Of a stretch of 64,000 nt of DNA, positions 1-12,780 are shown one piece after another. How positions within the stretch are numbered: position 1 is the first letter of the stretch; every line of letters begins with the position of its first letter. The notes under the pieces were generated by a model that did no database searches, was not told the origin of the DNA, and saw only the letters and a program-made list of their open reading frames with translations. A program made the position numbers and the translations under genes. Source of the stretch: Miscanthus floridulus (Eukaryota; Streptophyta; Magnoliopsida; Poales; Poaceae); the NCBI RefSeq assembly GCF_019320115.1, contig NC_089593.1:16024789-16088788 (forward strand), written 5' to 3'.

Positions 1-63
1 CGCCAGAGGAACTCCGTTTACACACATGTGAGCAACAGTGTGTGCATATGTGGTGTGTTTATG

Positions 64-87
64 AGTGTGTGTGTGTGTGTGTGTGTG
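64..87. repeat. (GT)n microsatellite
   Basis: About twelve uninterrupted GT dinucleotides. The DNA from here to about 700 is AT-rich, with short TA runs and two similar segments (around 420-530 and 550-650) that each contain an AAACCCTAAA-like motif followed by a TATATA run. No gene is visible in that stretch. Confidence 0.9.
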
Positions 88-2994
88 ATGTGTGCGTGCA
101 TATTATTTTTTCGGCATAGAAAAAATAGATAGATTTTATTTGTAGACAAAATAGAAAAAATGTAGTAGTTTACTTTAATATATATATATATAGAAAAAAA
201 TGTTGAGTGCTATGAATTGTAGAAAAAATGTAGTAGTGCACTACAATATATAGTTGTAGAAATATATTTGAATCTTGATCAACAATTGAAAAGATTGTTT
301 TTATTAGTGCTATGAATTTTTTGGTATATATATCTGAATTTTGATATATTGACATTATTAGTGTGACATGAATTTTCATATATTTATCTACACAAATGTT
401 GATATATATCCTAATATCCTGAGCTCCGCTCTAAACCCAAACCCGGCCAAGCTCCGCTCCAAACCCTAAAGAAGGCGTAAATAATGACCCTAAATTCTAT
501 ATAGTTATATATATATATATATTTAAATTTGATTCTTCATAATTAGTGTGACATGAATCCGCTCGAAACCCTTACCAACGCGCAAGCCCCAACCAGATCG
601 AGTTTGGCATAAATAATAAACCCTAAAGTCTATATATAGTTATCTAAGTTTAAGTCACTGATTCACTACATTTGCATATGCATGACTAGTGTGTGATTTT
701 CATTTATCTATAGTTGTGGTAATTAAGATAGCCAAGTTGCAAGATGACTATGACTAGAATGAGGCCATGATGAACATTATCAATGCTGGCACTCAATATG
801 ACCCCAACCAGAACGAGGCCGACTCGGAGTTAGATGACGACTCCCAATACTTACTATTTTGAAGATGAGCAAGAACTTCTTGTGCAAGAAAATGCTGGCG
901 ATGTATATTTATTAATAATCTTGCATCTCCTTTATATATGAAATTAAACATAGTTCCAATAATTCATATATATATATATATGTATTACTAAATCTTTGTG
1001 TTTCTACGTATGAGGGCCACTACATAATCATAGAAGTCGATCCTAATATCGGCGAACCACTCCAACTAAAAAACAATGCAAAGAAGTTTATAAACCACTG
1101 TGGTGTTCTTGTTAGGGATAGGGTTCTGATCAATGTCCGTGAATGGAAAAAAGAAGAAGGATGATCCTCTAATCAGTTTTGTCTCTAAGCGAGAGAAGGA
1201 CCTTCTTTGGGATTCAGTCACTGCATATTTCAATCTACTCGTAGGTGAAGATTTAAGAAAACTAGTTAAAAATTGGGCTCTTAAGAAAATGGCCACACAA
1301 TTCTAGACCTAAAAGAAGAGGCTGTATAATGAATTTATCAAGGAGAATCTAACTCTAGATTTTAGTCAAAATAGCTTGTACAAAAAGTTGAGGGATGACT
1401 GACCTGAATTTGTGAGGTATAAGACCTTGGAAGAGGGTGAGGAATGGGTGAGAAGGAACCAATAGAATGCACAACAGAAGGTATATCATCATAAAACAGG
1501 ATTAGGTGGATATAGGGGTGCCATTCTAAAGTGGCAAAGAATGGAAGCAGACCTGCTTGCCAAAAGGATCCAACCATCTTCACTCGATTGGCCCGAATGC
1601 TCTAAGAATTAGTTTTTCATGCATGGGGGATCACTGGCCCACAAACCGGGGAGCCGGTTATTGGTGGGGAAATGGAAATAGCAGCAAAAAGACTTATCAA
1701 TATTATAGATGCTTTCTACCAGTGGTGCCTTTGTGCCCAACCGAGAGAAGGATGAGCTGACGTATGCCCTCTAGACTCCTAAACATCCTGGCCGAAAGCG
1801 AGGCAAAGGGTTGATTTCATGGTGGTATGGCTTCCCTAAGGACATGACTACCTATAGAAGCTACCAGCGAAGGAAGGATGAGGAGGCAGAGCGGATCCGT
1901 AGGTTAGAGGAGGCAGTGCTTCAATCGCAGGAGCAGGAACTAAACATGGGAGCGAGAATGCAAGAGGAAATCAAATGGCAAGTGGCACTACAGTTGAGTA
2001 GCCAGAGGCAGTCATCAACATTAGAGCATGCAGTCAACGTTAGCCCCCCTCAGCTAAGAAGCAGCTGGGCTTCCACTGAGCTCCCAAATCAAGATGATGC
2101 ATTGTAGCACATCCCCGTGGATGACATGATCATTCCTTTGATGCCATGTGAGCTGCACATTCCCTTGGGGAATACCGGTGTCACAGTCTTGGTGGTGCAC
2201 GGTATTGTTTCTCCTATGGTCCCTGAGAAGACACCAACAAGCCATGGAAATCCAATTCCACCTGGCTATTATAGCGTCTTGGTGGATAGAGTTATCAAAG
2301 ACTATAGGAAAGTGCCTCTTGACTTTCCTGGAGGTGATGGGGAGAAGACCCTAGGACAAGCACAACATTCATTTGTTTTATGGCGCAAGCGCTACATCAT
2401 TATTCCTAGTGCGGCGGCTAGGGTACCATCGCCTCCTCCTCAACTACCTCATGATAGGTACGGATGGAAGTGAACGAAACAATTTTTTAATAATCATTCT
2501 CAATTATTGGCTTCTCGCGTAATAAACATTTTTGTACTCATAGGTCTCCCAACCTGAGTACAGTTCTTCCATCCCATGATGATCATCATAGTGCTATGGA
2601 CGATGATGATGCTCTAGAAAATGATGATGCATTCCATGGCATGGCTGCATCTCCATCTCCATCTCCTCCAAGGTGGTCTCCCCATCCTCCACCTCCTGCG
2701 CTATAGAACCAGACGAGGCCCCCGTCCTCGGTGAAGTCCCTGATGAAGAAGAAAGCCAGCCATCGTAAAACAAAGCCCCCTCCAGAGAAGCTACCTTATG
2801 AGAAGTCTGAAGAGGAATCAAAAGCGACAGCATAAAAAGATTTAGATAATTGGAAGCAAAGTTTAGCAGAATCAAGAGCAAGGAGGTTGGAACTTTAGAA
2901 AAACCCACCAAAGCCACACTACATAGCTCAACGAGAACTATGGAAAAATCAATGAGCTCGAGAAAAAGCAGCGTGATGCACGTGAAGGGGATCG

Positions 2995-4405
2995 TGATGC
3001 CTAAGAGGGGGGGAGTGAATCAGGCAACTTAAAATTCTAACTCTAAACTATGGCCTCTTTTTCTAACCTTAGCAAAACCTATACAAAAGACAAACTATCT
3101 AAATGTGCAACTATAGTTTTGCTAATGTGTTGCTATCTCTACCGCAAAAGGAGTAATGGAATCAATGTAAATGCAGAAGCTAAAGACCAAGGTAGAGATA
3201 TGCAAACTCTCGTTAATGACTCCGATATTTTTACCGAGGTATCGAGAAGCGCACAAGCTTCCCCTAGTCCTTGTTGGAGCCCCTCGCAAGGAATCCCTCG
3301 CAAGGGCCAAGCTCCCGGTCGTGTAACTCTGTGGATAGCCTCAGGCCTTCCCCATGTGCAAGTGGGTCTCCGATGTGCCTTCTGGTAAGCCTCTCTCAGA
3401 TGCTCTCCGCCGTCTTCACTATCAAGCTTTCGGCCAAAATACCACGGGCCTTGTTCCCTCCGATACATGGTGGCGGCCACACCACAAACACGGTTGGTGT
3501 GATCTCGCAAGACTACAAGCCCCTACGATGTACAACAATGGTGCGCACATGCATCGAGTGGTAAGAGGTATGCAAACCTCACTAAACACTAGGTCTAAAC
3601 CTAGAGCAAGCGCATAAGCGGTGGTCTAATCAACCTAAGCACTTCGTAAAGCACCTACGCTAATCACCTAATAAAACACTAAGCACTATGTAAGTGGAGA
3701 TTACTAAAATAGTGTATTAACACCCTTGGTATGTTTTCTCAGCTCTACACACCTCAAATGGCCAGTTGGGGGGTCTATTTATAAGCCTCACTGAGAAAGT
3801 AGCCGTTGGAGATGAAATTCCGCTTCTCTGCTACTGACCAGACTCTGACCAGTGTTCGGTTAGCACTGACCGGATGCGTTCGGTCACAAAAACGGCTTTC
3901 TGGAACCTTACTGATGTTGACCGGACTCTAGCACTTAGCGTCCAGTGCAGCGTCCTGTGAAGCGTTCGGTCGCTGCTGCTGACACTACTGTTGCTGAGCC
4001 TCTTGATCAGAGCGTCCGGTGCAGCATCCTGTGCAGCATCAGGTGCAGCGTCCTGTGCAGCGTCCAATGCAGTGTCCGGTGCAGTGTCCTGTGCAGCGTC
4101 CGGTGTAGCGTCATGTGCAGCGTCCTGTCACCTCTCTGAGCTCGTTTCTTCACGATCTTACGTCCGACTTAGTTCCTATCTTCGTACTTGGACTTTGCTT
4201 GATATCTTGGGTCTTCTCTTATGCTTCTAAGGTCTTGCTTATGGTGTTGATCATCGGATCATCACGTCGCCTTCGTTTAAGTCATGTCTTGCACCCTATT
4301 GAACTACAAAACAAATACTTGCAAATTCTTTAGTCCAATTTGGTTGTGTTGGTCATCAAACACCAAAATCCAAAGTAAATGGGACTAGGGTCTATTTTCC
4401 TTATA
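2995..4405 (-). mobile_element. Solo LTR (Copia/Sirevirus type) inside the CACTA gene
   Basis: The block starts TGATGCCTAAGAGG, with a G-run followed by GTGAAT, the mirror image of the CTATTCACCCCCTCTAG motif near the 3' end of many Copia LTRs. That gives a minus-strand orientation. It ends at ATTTTCCTTATA, close to a TG...CA form with a mutated last dinucleotide. CACTA coding sequence is recognisable on both sides, so this is an insertion. Flanking pentamers (GATCG left, GCACG right) match only at 3 of 5 positions, so the target duplication is doubtful and the edges may be a few bases off. No internal domain remains, which fits LTR-LTR recombination. Confidence 0.55.
3945..4135. repeat. Short degenerate tandem repeat inside the solo LTR
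   Basis: Variants of a 10-20 base unit built on GTGCAGCGTCCTGT / GTGCAGCGTCCGGT recur about ten times. Such arrays are common inside Sirevirus-type LTRs. The open frames across it (Cys/Ser/Val or Ala-rich) are repeat artefacts. Confidence 0.75.
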
Positions 4406-6267
4406 GCACGTAAGCCCTCGCCATTATCGGACTATGAACGCTCTCTTGATAAGTCATATAAGGCGTCGCTGAAAACGAAGAGAATAGGGAAAGATGTTGC
4501 ACAGCTCGGGCAGTAATTTAAGCAATCTATTGATCCGCTAGTTGTTGAGGATGATTGTACAAATGCACAAGGCGGTCTAATCGATAGGGAGGCACTACAA
4601 GACTTTATGGCCACAATAGGTCTCACACCTCAACAACTCATTGGGGGAGGATCCATACCAACAGTCAACTTTGATATTTACCAGACCTATCAGTATGGCA
4701 GGAGTCTTGTCAACCCTAAATCCTTGTCATCACTGGGTACGCAAATGTTCTTGTTAAACAAGTGGTACTTAAGAGCGTGTGACAACAAAGAGGCATGGTT
4801 TGTTGTTAGAATTAGACCAGATCATTACTCCATTGGCTGTGACGTTTTACATATTGAGTTCAATGAATTACACAAACTATTAAACTAGGATGCTCTCGAC
4901 AAATCTCTCCTCAGCTGCTAAGTGATTCTTTCTATAATTGAAGTAACTTGCATGTTAGTTCGTTGTCTATATATAGTTATCATCACACTATATATTCTTT
5001 TGTACTATATGAATGCAGATATGAGATGCTAAAACTAAAGGGAAAAGGGTTAACTGATGTTGGTTTCATGGATCCGAATCGCACATTTAAGGACACTGTT
5101 ACTCCATATGATAGATGGCGACCTCAAGTGGAGAATAATCTATTTAAGTTCTTAGATAATCAACATAACAAGACACTGATACTCTTACCTTACAACTTCA
5201 AGTGAGTGTTAATGTCTTGTGCCCATTTTATTTTGCTTACTCCATGTTGACTTTAGTTAATGAGTTATGCCTGCATATAAACATGTAGCTATCACTGGAT
5301 ACTGTTGGTTATCGATATTCCCAAGAGTACTATAAAGATCTTTGACTCAGCAATAAAACCATGAAAAGATTACCAAGAAATGATAGATATTGTCCTGTGG
5401 AAATTTCGGTCTCGCACACTGTATACTCTCTTATGCCACTTTATTTATATAACTCTATTTATTTATTTTGTTAGGCAATGCTCGGAAAAGGTTTGCCAAG
5501 AAACGCCATTATGGTCAATGGAAAGTGCCTCTGAATGTAGTCTAATACCCAGTAAGTACTGCTAGGTCACCATATCTTTATTCAGTTTAATTCATTATTA
5601 CCATGCTTCATTGGTTGATGATGAATATTTTTTCTCGTAAAGTGGTGTCTACAGCAAGGATCGGGGAACAACTTATGTGGATACTACATCTGTGAGTTCC
5701 TCATGTAGTACTCAAGGAGAACAAGTGAAGAGATCCTCGAAGTACGTAAAAAATATCCACAATTTATTTATTATCATTGTGTTGATATATATAATCATAT
5801 ATATTCATACTTTTTCTTTCATTCGAATTGAAGATTGAATGGAGGAAGCAAACGGTTATGCGATGATGTGATCAAATCAAAGCAATTCAAGAGGCATTGG
5901 TAGGATTTCTTATGGATGAGATCATAGATCTCAAAAACGCGTACCACTATAACCCTAAAGAATTAATACCTAGTAGCCATACGACTGAAGATTAGGGTTG
6001 AATGAAATCCCAAGAACATGAGTATATGGTTTTTGTGACTTTATTATGTACATATTCCATGCATGTACAACCTCTTGAAATATTTGTATATATGTAGTTT
6101 CATATATTTTAGTGTGTTATTTATGTATAATGCTCAAACGGAACCTTATACGTGTACATATATTAGCAGCGTAGAATTTGTATACGAAAAGCTAATCGAA
6201 ACCAAAAGAATTGAATTGAAAAGAAACGATAAAATAAAAAAATAAAATAGAAAAAAGAAACATTTAG

Positions 6268-6432
6268 TACCGGTTGGGAACACCTACTGGGACTATAGGT
6301 GCTAGCCCCGGTGCAATGCCTGGAGGCTATTTCATCCCGGTTGGTAATAGCAACCCAGAACCGGGACGTACTAAAGGGGGAGTCCCGGATTCGCAATCCC
6401 GGTTGAAAACTGGGACTATAATGACAGGTCAC
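6268..6432. repeat. CACTA subterminal repeats
   Basis: Repeated direct and inverted units of the type CCGGTTGG..., CTGGGACTATA, CCCGGTTGG and ACCGGGAC. In plant CACTA elements such arrays flank the termini and bind the element's own protein. They mark the right-hand side of the first CACTA remnant. Confidence 0.6.
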
Positions 6433-9369
6433 TTGGCTTTTACTTTCTGTAATTAACTTGGTAATTTGTCGGCCTTGATATTGATAGCTAAAAATAACGT
6501 GAAAATTATTTTTATTAACTGCTGGTCAAATATTAAGATAATAGATGGATTAGCAAGCATCCGTGTTTCACAGAAAGACGACACGCACATTATCTACGTT
6601 GCAATAACTGCATGTTTAAATCTGTAGCAGCAGCAGCACTAATAGTAGTAGTAGTAGTCTAGTAGAGTGGTCGGTTGATCGTGGCCGGCGTAGAGATGCT
6701 GTATCGTTTTGTTATAGGGTTTTATTTTGTGAGGATGAACGGAACACTCCAAATGCACGTCAGTGTGGTGGACACGTTTCACGTCGGCCAGCTAATGGGC
6801 AAGCTGTGACGACACTGACAAACAAACGCGCAACGATCACCTTGCGGCGACACGTGGCCAGTTGATCGGCAGGCAGGCACCCATAGCGGTCGACAGGCAA
6901 TATCCGCACGTGCACCATTCTTACATCACATGCTTCATCTTATTTTAAATCATACAGATAGAGATGGGTAGTGTTGGTTGGAGTGGTTGCCTTGGGGGTG
7001 GTGGTGTTTATCAGATTCAGATATGACTACAGGCCGCCCCGCAACATGTGCTTGTTTTGTTTGTATAGCAAGTCAAGAATGCGGCTGCTTCACAAAAAAG
7101 AAAAAGGACAAGAATACGGCGGCCGCATCTGGATTTCTGATGAGCGGTGAGCGGTGCGCGGTGCGCCGGCGTTTGGTCGTAAACGATCATGAGTTATTCA
7201 GTGTTGGCTGGTTTAGTGTGAGAGAAAAATATTATTCTAACTTATAATCCATGATCATATACAAACAAGTAAACAGACTGCAAATCAGCGGGGCACGCCA
7301 TTCTCCATTTACTCCTGCTGGACTTATTTTTTTCTCTCGAAAGACCACTCCTGCTGGACTCTAACCAACAACTCCAGCTTGCCGGCAGATCACCTCTTTC
7401 TACGAATCAAAGTACAACGCAAAAAAAATACGGACGTCCACGTCTTAAAACCAGATGGCAGGTTTCACCATAGAAACGCAAAGCTACGCTCAATTTGTAT
7501 TACTAGTCCATCAACCCGGACTTTTGCACCGGCTATAATTTAAAAAGTATACTATTAATATATTTTATTTGATTAATAAAAAATACTTATATTAAACTTT
7601 ATGTTTTTCTTTGTTTATTTTCTACAAAAATTGACATAATAGGTACTTTGTAGTCTATATCTAATGATCATAAACTTATTACTTGCTTTTTTTTTGTAAG
7701 GGACTGACTTGTATATTTTCCATGCATATTCATACTTTTACTTTGCATGGCACCTTGTATATTTAAATATGCAATTAGTTTGTTTCCTTGCCATTAACTA
7801 TGGTGACCCTTGTTGAATCACATATATTAAGTCATGAATCTGAATTTCGATTTTTTAATTTTATTTTTATTGACGGCTATAGATTTTTTTCTAAAGTTAA
7901 AACTCTTGTGCTTATTGTATCTTTTACTAACTCTCATTTTGGATTGTTTTTAAATAATCATTTTAGGTCATATAGTACATTCCTAAATATTACAATAGTA
8001 TATGCAATCATTTGAAACATGAACCATGTCACCTAAGATAAGTGATAAAGCTTGAAATGAGATCTTTGATGGGGTAGCAGTGCTAACCTCAAGAGAATTT
8101 TAAATCTTATTAAGCCTTATAATGATCAAATTACTCTAGAGTAATGTTAAAGGGCCAAAAAATATAGCCATCAGTAGTCTCCTATAATTCTTAAGATGAT
8201 TGAATTTTCCTATTAATGAATTATACGTGCAGTTATGGTTATACTATCAATATAGACGTGTCAAACATTTAGTTAAAATATATAAATATAGATAAAGTAA
8301 CAACCTATATAAATTATGTCATGGTTACTAATATGGTTTTAGAAAAAATTGTTAGCATCATTAGTATATGAGTTATTAAGAAAATATGTTGTTGATGAAA
8401 CATAATATATATATTTATCACTCATGCATGCTGACACAATGTGTATGCTTACATTCATCAAATATTAATATATTAATATTGATAGAAGTGGGCAATGTAC
8501 AAACATCTACATGCTCTATGGTTATTTAAATAATTTTTCATAGAAGATATTGATTATCTTTTAGATGTAGATTTGATAGAATATTTAATTTTCTTAATAA
8601 TGAGATGAGAATTGGGTTACATAAATTATTTATTGTAATATGAGTACGTGGATAATTAGAAACAAATTTAGGTCTACTTTAGATCATGTTTCTTAATGGC
8701 ATATGTGGGTAGTTTAAATATAGAGTCATGAGTTACTTTTTGTTGTTTTATGTAATAGCAGAGGTGGGTAATTATTTAGAAAATAGAATCAATGGTGATT
8801 AGGTTATACCAAATTTATGCTTAAATGTTTTAGATTTGTGTGAGAAATTTCTAGGATCTATCTTTTATTTTTCTATTGTGTCCCGTGAGGATTAAAGTGG
8901 AGTCTCCATTAAGGACCTCTAGTTAGCATTTCTAGTATTTATCGTTTTTGCAGCATGACATGCATTTAGTTTAAACCTAACCATAAGATATATAAACTCT
9001 TATTGCTTCCATTTCATGAATTATAGTTTATCTTTCGATTTTTAACCAAGTTGTACAATTTTTTCCACATGTTAAGTAGAAACTCTATTGTTTTTTATTT
9101 TTTTATTCAAAATTTATTTTTATTAAAAAGAGTTTTGGTGTTAGTAATATTGTTTTCTGCATGTTAATTAAGTTGAAACACAGATTGCACCCTAGCACCG
9201 AACTTGTTGAATTGTTATATCACAAAATTATATGTGTGTAGTATCATTTTATATATCATAGAGTTGTAAAAATTAAATTACTAATATTGATATGACACAA
9301 TAATATTTTAGTTAAAATGTATAAAGTTATTTAAAAACAATTTATGAAATTCATGATTAGGGAGTATTA

Positions 9370-9403
<34 letters not shown>

Positions 9404-9481
9404 ATTCAAAGGGAATTGATGGTGTTATGTTATTGCTATATGGTTTGTTAATTAAACATTTTCCATGCATATAAGCTATTG

Positions 9482-9484
<3 letters not shown>

Positions 9485-9576
<92 letters not shown>
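9485..9576. repeat. Compound (TA)n(TG)n microsatellite
   Basis: A run of roughly 17-18 TA units passes directly into about 28 TG units. A second TA run lies at about 9370-9402. The His/Thr and Tyr/Ile-rich reading frame across it is an artefact of the dinucleotides. Confidence 0.95.
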
Positions 9577-9579
<3 letters not shown>

Positions 9580-9725
9580 CTCGTATATACATGGTCAAAC
9601 ATAGCATTGTGATTATTTAATTTCATATTTCTAGAAGTTTGTAATTTAGAAATATATATATCTCATACTTTATGAATATCGATTTTTTTGTAATAGCACA
9701 TATTAGTATTTACATATAGATTTGA

Positions 9726-9975
9726 GAGAGGTGGGTAATTTAAATGCAATGTGAGGGGGTTATTATGAATTATGTTTCATAATGAAAAAATGGGTAATTT
9801 AGATACAAATTTAGGGGGTTATTTTGAATTCTTTTTTATAATGATAAGTGCGGTTAATTTATATACAAATTTAAAGGGTTATTTTGAATTATCTTTCGTA
9901 ATGGCAGAGGTGGGTAGTGTATATGCACAATTATGGGGTTACTTTAAGTATTTTTTATAATGGTAGAGGTGGGTA
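9726..9975. repeat. Diverged tandem repeat, about 60-65 bp unit
   Basis: Four imperfect copies of a unit containing GGGTAATTTA, ATACAAATTT, GGGTTATTTTGAATTA and a CATAATG/TAATGG tail follow one another. The spacing keeps a short frame open by chance. The source element is not recognised. Confidence 0.7.
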
Positions 9976-10307
9976 ATTTTTTATAAATTACAATAGATCC
10001 AACGGCTATTATCGGAGATGGTGATCATAGTCTACCAAATTAAAGGCTAGATGTTTCTGATTATTGTAAAAATTTCTAGAATTTATGTTTTTTTCCTAGC
10101 GCGTCTGGTGGGAGCTTAAGTTCGGGTCCTTTAATTAGTAATAGTAAGATAAGATAATATATAACCTTTTAATTGGTAATAGTGTATTTAGTATATATAC
10201 TCTCTCTCTCTCTGCTCCGGTATTAATATCGTTTTTGGATTATTCGTAGCAGATACCAAGAATGAAGCATAATGACCTGCACACCCGTACAAGGGATATG
10301 CTTCGTT

Positions 10308-10441
10308 AATTGCTCAGATGTCCTGTCATTGGTACAGTGAGAAACACCAACGCACGCGATAATTGATTAGCCACCAATATATCAATTTTTCACCCAAAAC
10401 ACGCACGCCAATTGCTGAGATGTCCTGTCATTGGTATAGTG
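10308..10441. repeat. Two direct copies of a 32-bp sequence
   Basis: The phrase AATTGCT(C/G)AGATGTCCTG and its continuation TCATTGGTA(C/T)AGTG occurs at 10308-10339 and again at 10410-10441 with only two differences. The spacer is about 70 bp. No encoded function is visible. Confidence 0.8.
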
Positions 10442-10556
10442 GAAGGATAGGACTGTAGCTTTACTAGGGTGTAGGACCCGCATGCTACCTCAAACGACAT
10501 AAATAAACGGAAGGAGGGAGTGTGTATTAATAGTCAAATTAAAAAATTGATTTAAA

Positions 10557-11190
10557 AGTGCAACTCCAACTGGCCCTCTTCTTGAGCAGTTGAGCCCTCA
10601 TCTTATTTTTGAGGGCCTAGAGAAAAAAAAAATGCCCTCGAGCATGATTCCTACTTGTAGAGTGTTCAAATTTGAGAGGGCCCTCAAATCCTCCTACCAC
10701 CCCTCCTTCCAAGGGGTTCTGGAGCAAGCCACCAAATGATAGTTGCAGTAGCTTTCACTCCCACGCGCTCACAAAATCGTGCTCCCTGATGGATCTCCCT
10801 CGGTTGCTGCGTGATCCTCCTGGCGATCCTACGGTGCTTCACTCCCCGACAGCATGCAACGCTCCCCCATAGGAGTGGACCCGGCAGGAGCGGCGAGCTC
10901 CGATTTCCTCGCGAGCTTCTCCCCCGAGTCCCTCACAAGCTCGCGGCGCTCCCCTACGGGAGCGGACCCGGTTGGAGCGGCGGCTCGGTCTTTGCTTGTC
11001 TCGATCTAGATCTAGATAAGATTGATGATGGGAAGAATAGAGAATGACGAGGGGATCACATATGTCAGTGTCTATCAACAAGGATTTGAGGGCTTTTGCT
11101 GGAGCAAATGCGAAAAATCAGGCCTTCAAAAATAAGGAGGAGCCTCCAAAATAAAAGTAGGGACCCTGATTTAAGAGCTGGAGTTGCTCT
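10557..11190. mobile_element. TIR element (MITE-like), GAGCAACTCCAG type ends
   Basis: The left end reads AGTGCAACTCCAACTGGCC; the reverse complement of the right end reads AGAGCAACTCCAGCTCTTA. Next to the ends lie further inverted AT/GC blocks (AGGGCC...). The middle (about 10680-11060) is GC-rich and includes an imperfect 60-70 bp repeat around CTCCCCTACGGGAGCGGACCCGG. No transposase is visible and no clear target duplication could be fixed; TAA near both sides would suit a Harbinger-type element. Superfamily uncertain. Confidence 0.5.
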
Positions 11191-11627
11191 AACAATTTTG
11201 GATGTACGGACGACCTCGGACGACCTTTTTACCACCTATACTCTACTAAAATTTAAGGATCCAATGCAAACAAACCTTTTTTTGTGAATCCAGATACTCA
11301 TAATTTTGAGGATACCCAAACATGGCTTTATTCAGTCAGAGACGATCGATCATAATCAAGCAATCTACGGTGTGATTATACTGAGTTGTGTCCATTATCT
11401 CTGCTCTCGACTCAGAGGCAACCAAAAACCACCAAGCAGCATCAGCAGCCTGCAGCCATGCTGCCCATGCATGTTGCAGTGGTCAACAGCACTGAAGCCA
11501 AGACGATTTATCGGTTAGGTAACGTCTGGGTTCCTTGTGCGGTGGATCGGATCGAGCTGCACGCACGGACGGAAAGGTCATCGTCAGAAATCTAGATGCA
11601 CGCAACATCAACGCAGGTGGCACCTTA

Positions 11628-12458
11628 GGGCACGTACAACCCACAGACGGAAGGTGGCACCTTAGGGCATGTACAACCCACAGACGGAAGGTCGTCCCTG
11701 TAAGAGCCTCGGATCTGATGTACAGATAGTTAGAAAGACAAATCGTACAACCCACAGATAAGGGGTCGTCTGCAAACTGTTTAATGCTTTACATGTAGCC
11801 AAGATCTTTCATGAATATCATTTTGTATACCATTGTGTTGCTATTTAATAGATAATGGATTCACAGCTACGTTGACTACACAAAATGAAGCCAAAGAAAT
11901 TAGAATTTTTTCAAGGTACTATGCATTGGCATTTCTGCAGCTCCATACGTCATCATGACAGCCAAAGAAATTAGCAAGTTTTCAAGACACTATGAAATTA
12001 GAAAATAAAAGCATGCCGTTCCAAAAAAATAAAAATAAAAGCATGACAGCTCCATACATCAGCAGCTTGTTCTGCTATGACTACAACTAACTTCTAACAG
12101 TTTTCAGAAGCTAACAATTTAGCAGCTAACAAAAATTGATACAACGCGTCAGTCTGAGTCTGGGCACGTACAACTAGCAACGCAGACTTATCCCGTACAA
12201 TGATCCCGTACAACTAGCTTGTTCACGTACAAATTAGTTGATGCTGTCGAATCCTCCCGCGCGGCTGATCCGCTCCTCGTCGCTTGGAGGCGACGACGCT
12301 GTACAATGCACCGTCCACCGACAACTGAACCTAGGAGCACGAGTCGGCGTCGTCGCCTCGCAAGACGACGGCCTCGTCCATCTCCATCCTCACGAGGGTG
12401 TTTTCTGTAAAAAAAACAAGTCATATAGACGGCTCGCATCATCCCGTTGTACGTGCCC
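11628..12458. mobile_element. Harbinger/Tourist-like non-autonomous element, TSD TTA
   Basis: The terminal inverted repeat GGGCACGTACAAC starts at 11628, and its reverse complement GTTGTACGTGCCC ends at 12458. Both are flanked outside by TTA (11625-11627 and 12459-12461), the target duplication expected for PIF/Harbinger elements. The left end is duplicated: a 37-bp unit beginning GGTGGCACCTTAGGGCA is repeated at 11616 and 11653, so a second possible TIR (GGGCATGTACAAC) starts near 11665. Extra internal copies of GTACAACC/CGTACAACTAG lie at about 11740 and 12165-12230. No transposase ORF. Confidence 0.65.
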
Positions 12459-12532
12459 TTAAAGACCGACGACGCAGTACAGTATCTGCCCACCAGCGCA
12501 GGTACGCACGCACGCGGCAAGCTATATATATA

Positions 12533-12780
12533 CTCCGTCCACCGAAAGAATACAATTTTCATTTTTCAAGAAGTCCAACAGTTTAAGCTCTGACTAAATT
12601 TATATAAAAAATGTAAATATTTATGATACAAAGTAAGTGTTATTAAATTAGTTATAAAATATATTTTTATATTAAATTTATTTTGAGACATAAATACTAA
12701 TAATATTTACTACAAATTTAGTTAAATTTGAGTTTCTTTGACCTACACACATCCTATAATTACGTTCTTTTGCGGACGGA
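12533..12780. mobile_element. Stowaway-like MITE (Tc1/mariner type)
   Basis: The left end CTCCGTCCACCGAAAGAA follows a TA and the right end reads TTCTTTTGCGGACGGA. Together they match the CTCCCTCCGTCC-type inverted repeat of Stowaway elements around an AT-rich, non-coding 250-bp core. The usual TA after the right end is not preserved. Confidence 0.65.

Larger units (their letters stand above)
760..5745 (+). pseudogene. CACTA ORF2-type protein with C-terminal Ulp1-like protease, degenerate
   Basis: Broken fragments in several frames together resemble the second protein of plant CACTA elements (Transposase_24-type region followed by a captured Ulp1 peptidase C48). At 1020-1310 and 1330-1560 the frames give the basic, Trp-rich block typical of this family. 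At 1811-2107 an open stretch contains a charged, probably coiled-coil segment (RRKDEEAERIRRLEEAV). After the LTR interruption the gene resumes near 4410. The Ulp1 domain is split by apparent introns: YHWILLVID (His, near 5289), IFDS (the Asp partner, near 5340) and QGSGNNLCGYYICEF (near 5655, catalytic Cys). So the His-Asp-Gln-Cys set is still recognisable, but stops and frameshifts make the gene non-functional. Ulp1 capture is known in plant CACTA and Mutator-like elements; its role there is unproven. Confidence 0.6.
700..6440 (+). mobile_element. CACTA (En/Spm) element remnant, Ulp1-carrying type
   Basis: The coding remains read left to right as a plant CACTA second-ORF protein and end in a Ulp1-like cysteine protease domain. 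They are followed by an array of short inverted ACCGGTT/ACCGGGAC-type units at 6268-6432, the usual subterminal repeat of grass CACTA elements. Neither terminal CACTA motif is visible: the left end is outside or decayed, and the right end fades after 6432. A solo LTR (2995-4405) splits the element. The class is supported; exact ends are not. Confidence 0.6.
6440..10550. other. AT-rich DNA without a recognisable gene
   Basis: No reading frame here resembles a known protein. The stretch holds short (AGT)n/(AGC)n runs near 6625-6655, a very AT-rich block (7500-10000), microsatellites near 9370-9575, diverged 60-70 bp repeats at 9726-9975 and a GGAGGGAG tail near 10510 that looks like a decayed Stowaway end. 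Two similar segments (around 8690-8790 and 9900-9985) both contain a TAAT(A/G)GCAGAGGTGGGTA-like phrase, so parts are probably old copies of one unidentified repeat. Confidence 0.6.

Noticed and set aside
420..620. CCCTAAA words suggesting interstitial telomere repeats
   Set aside because: They occur singly, not in tandem.
7500..8950. Possible Helitron (ACTAGTCCATCAACCC start; CTAGTTAG-like end)
   Set aside because: No convincing TC start, 3' hairpin plus CTRR end, or helicase sequence could be established.
9357..9626. 89-codon His/Thr and Tyr/Ile repeat protein
   Set aside because: It is the translation of the (TA)n(TG)n microsatellite.
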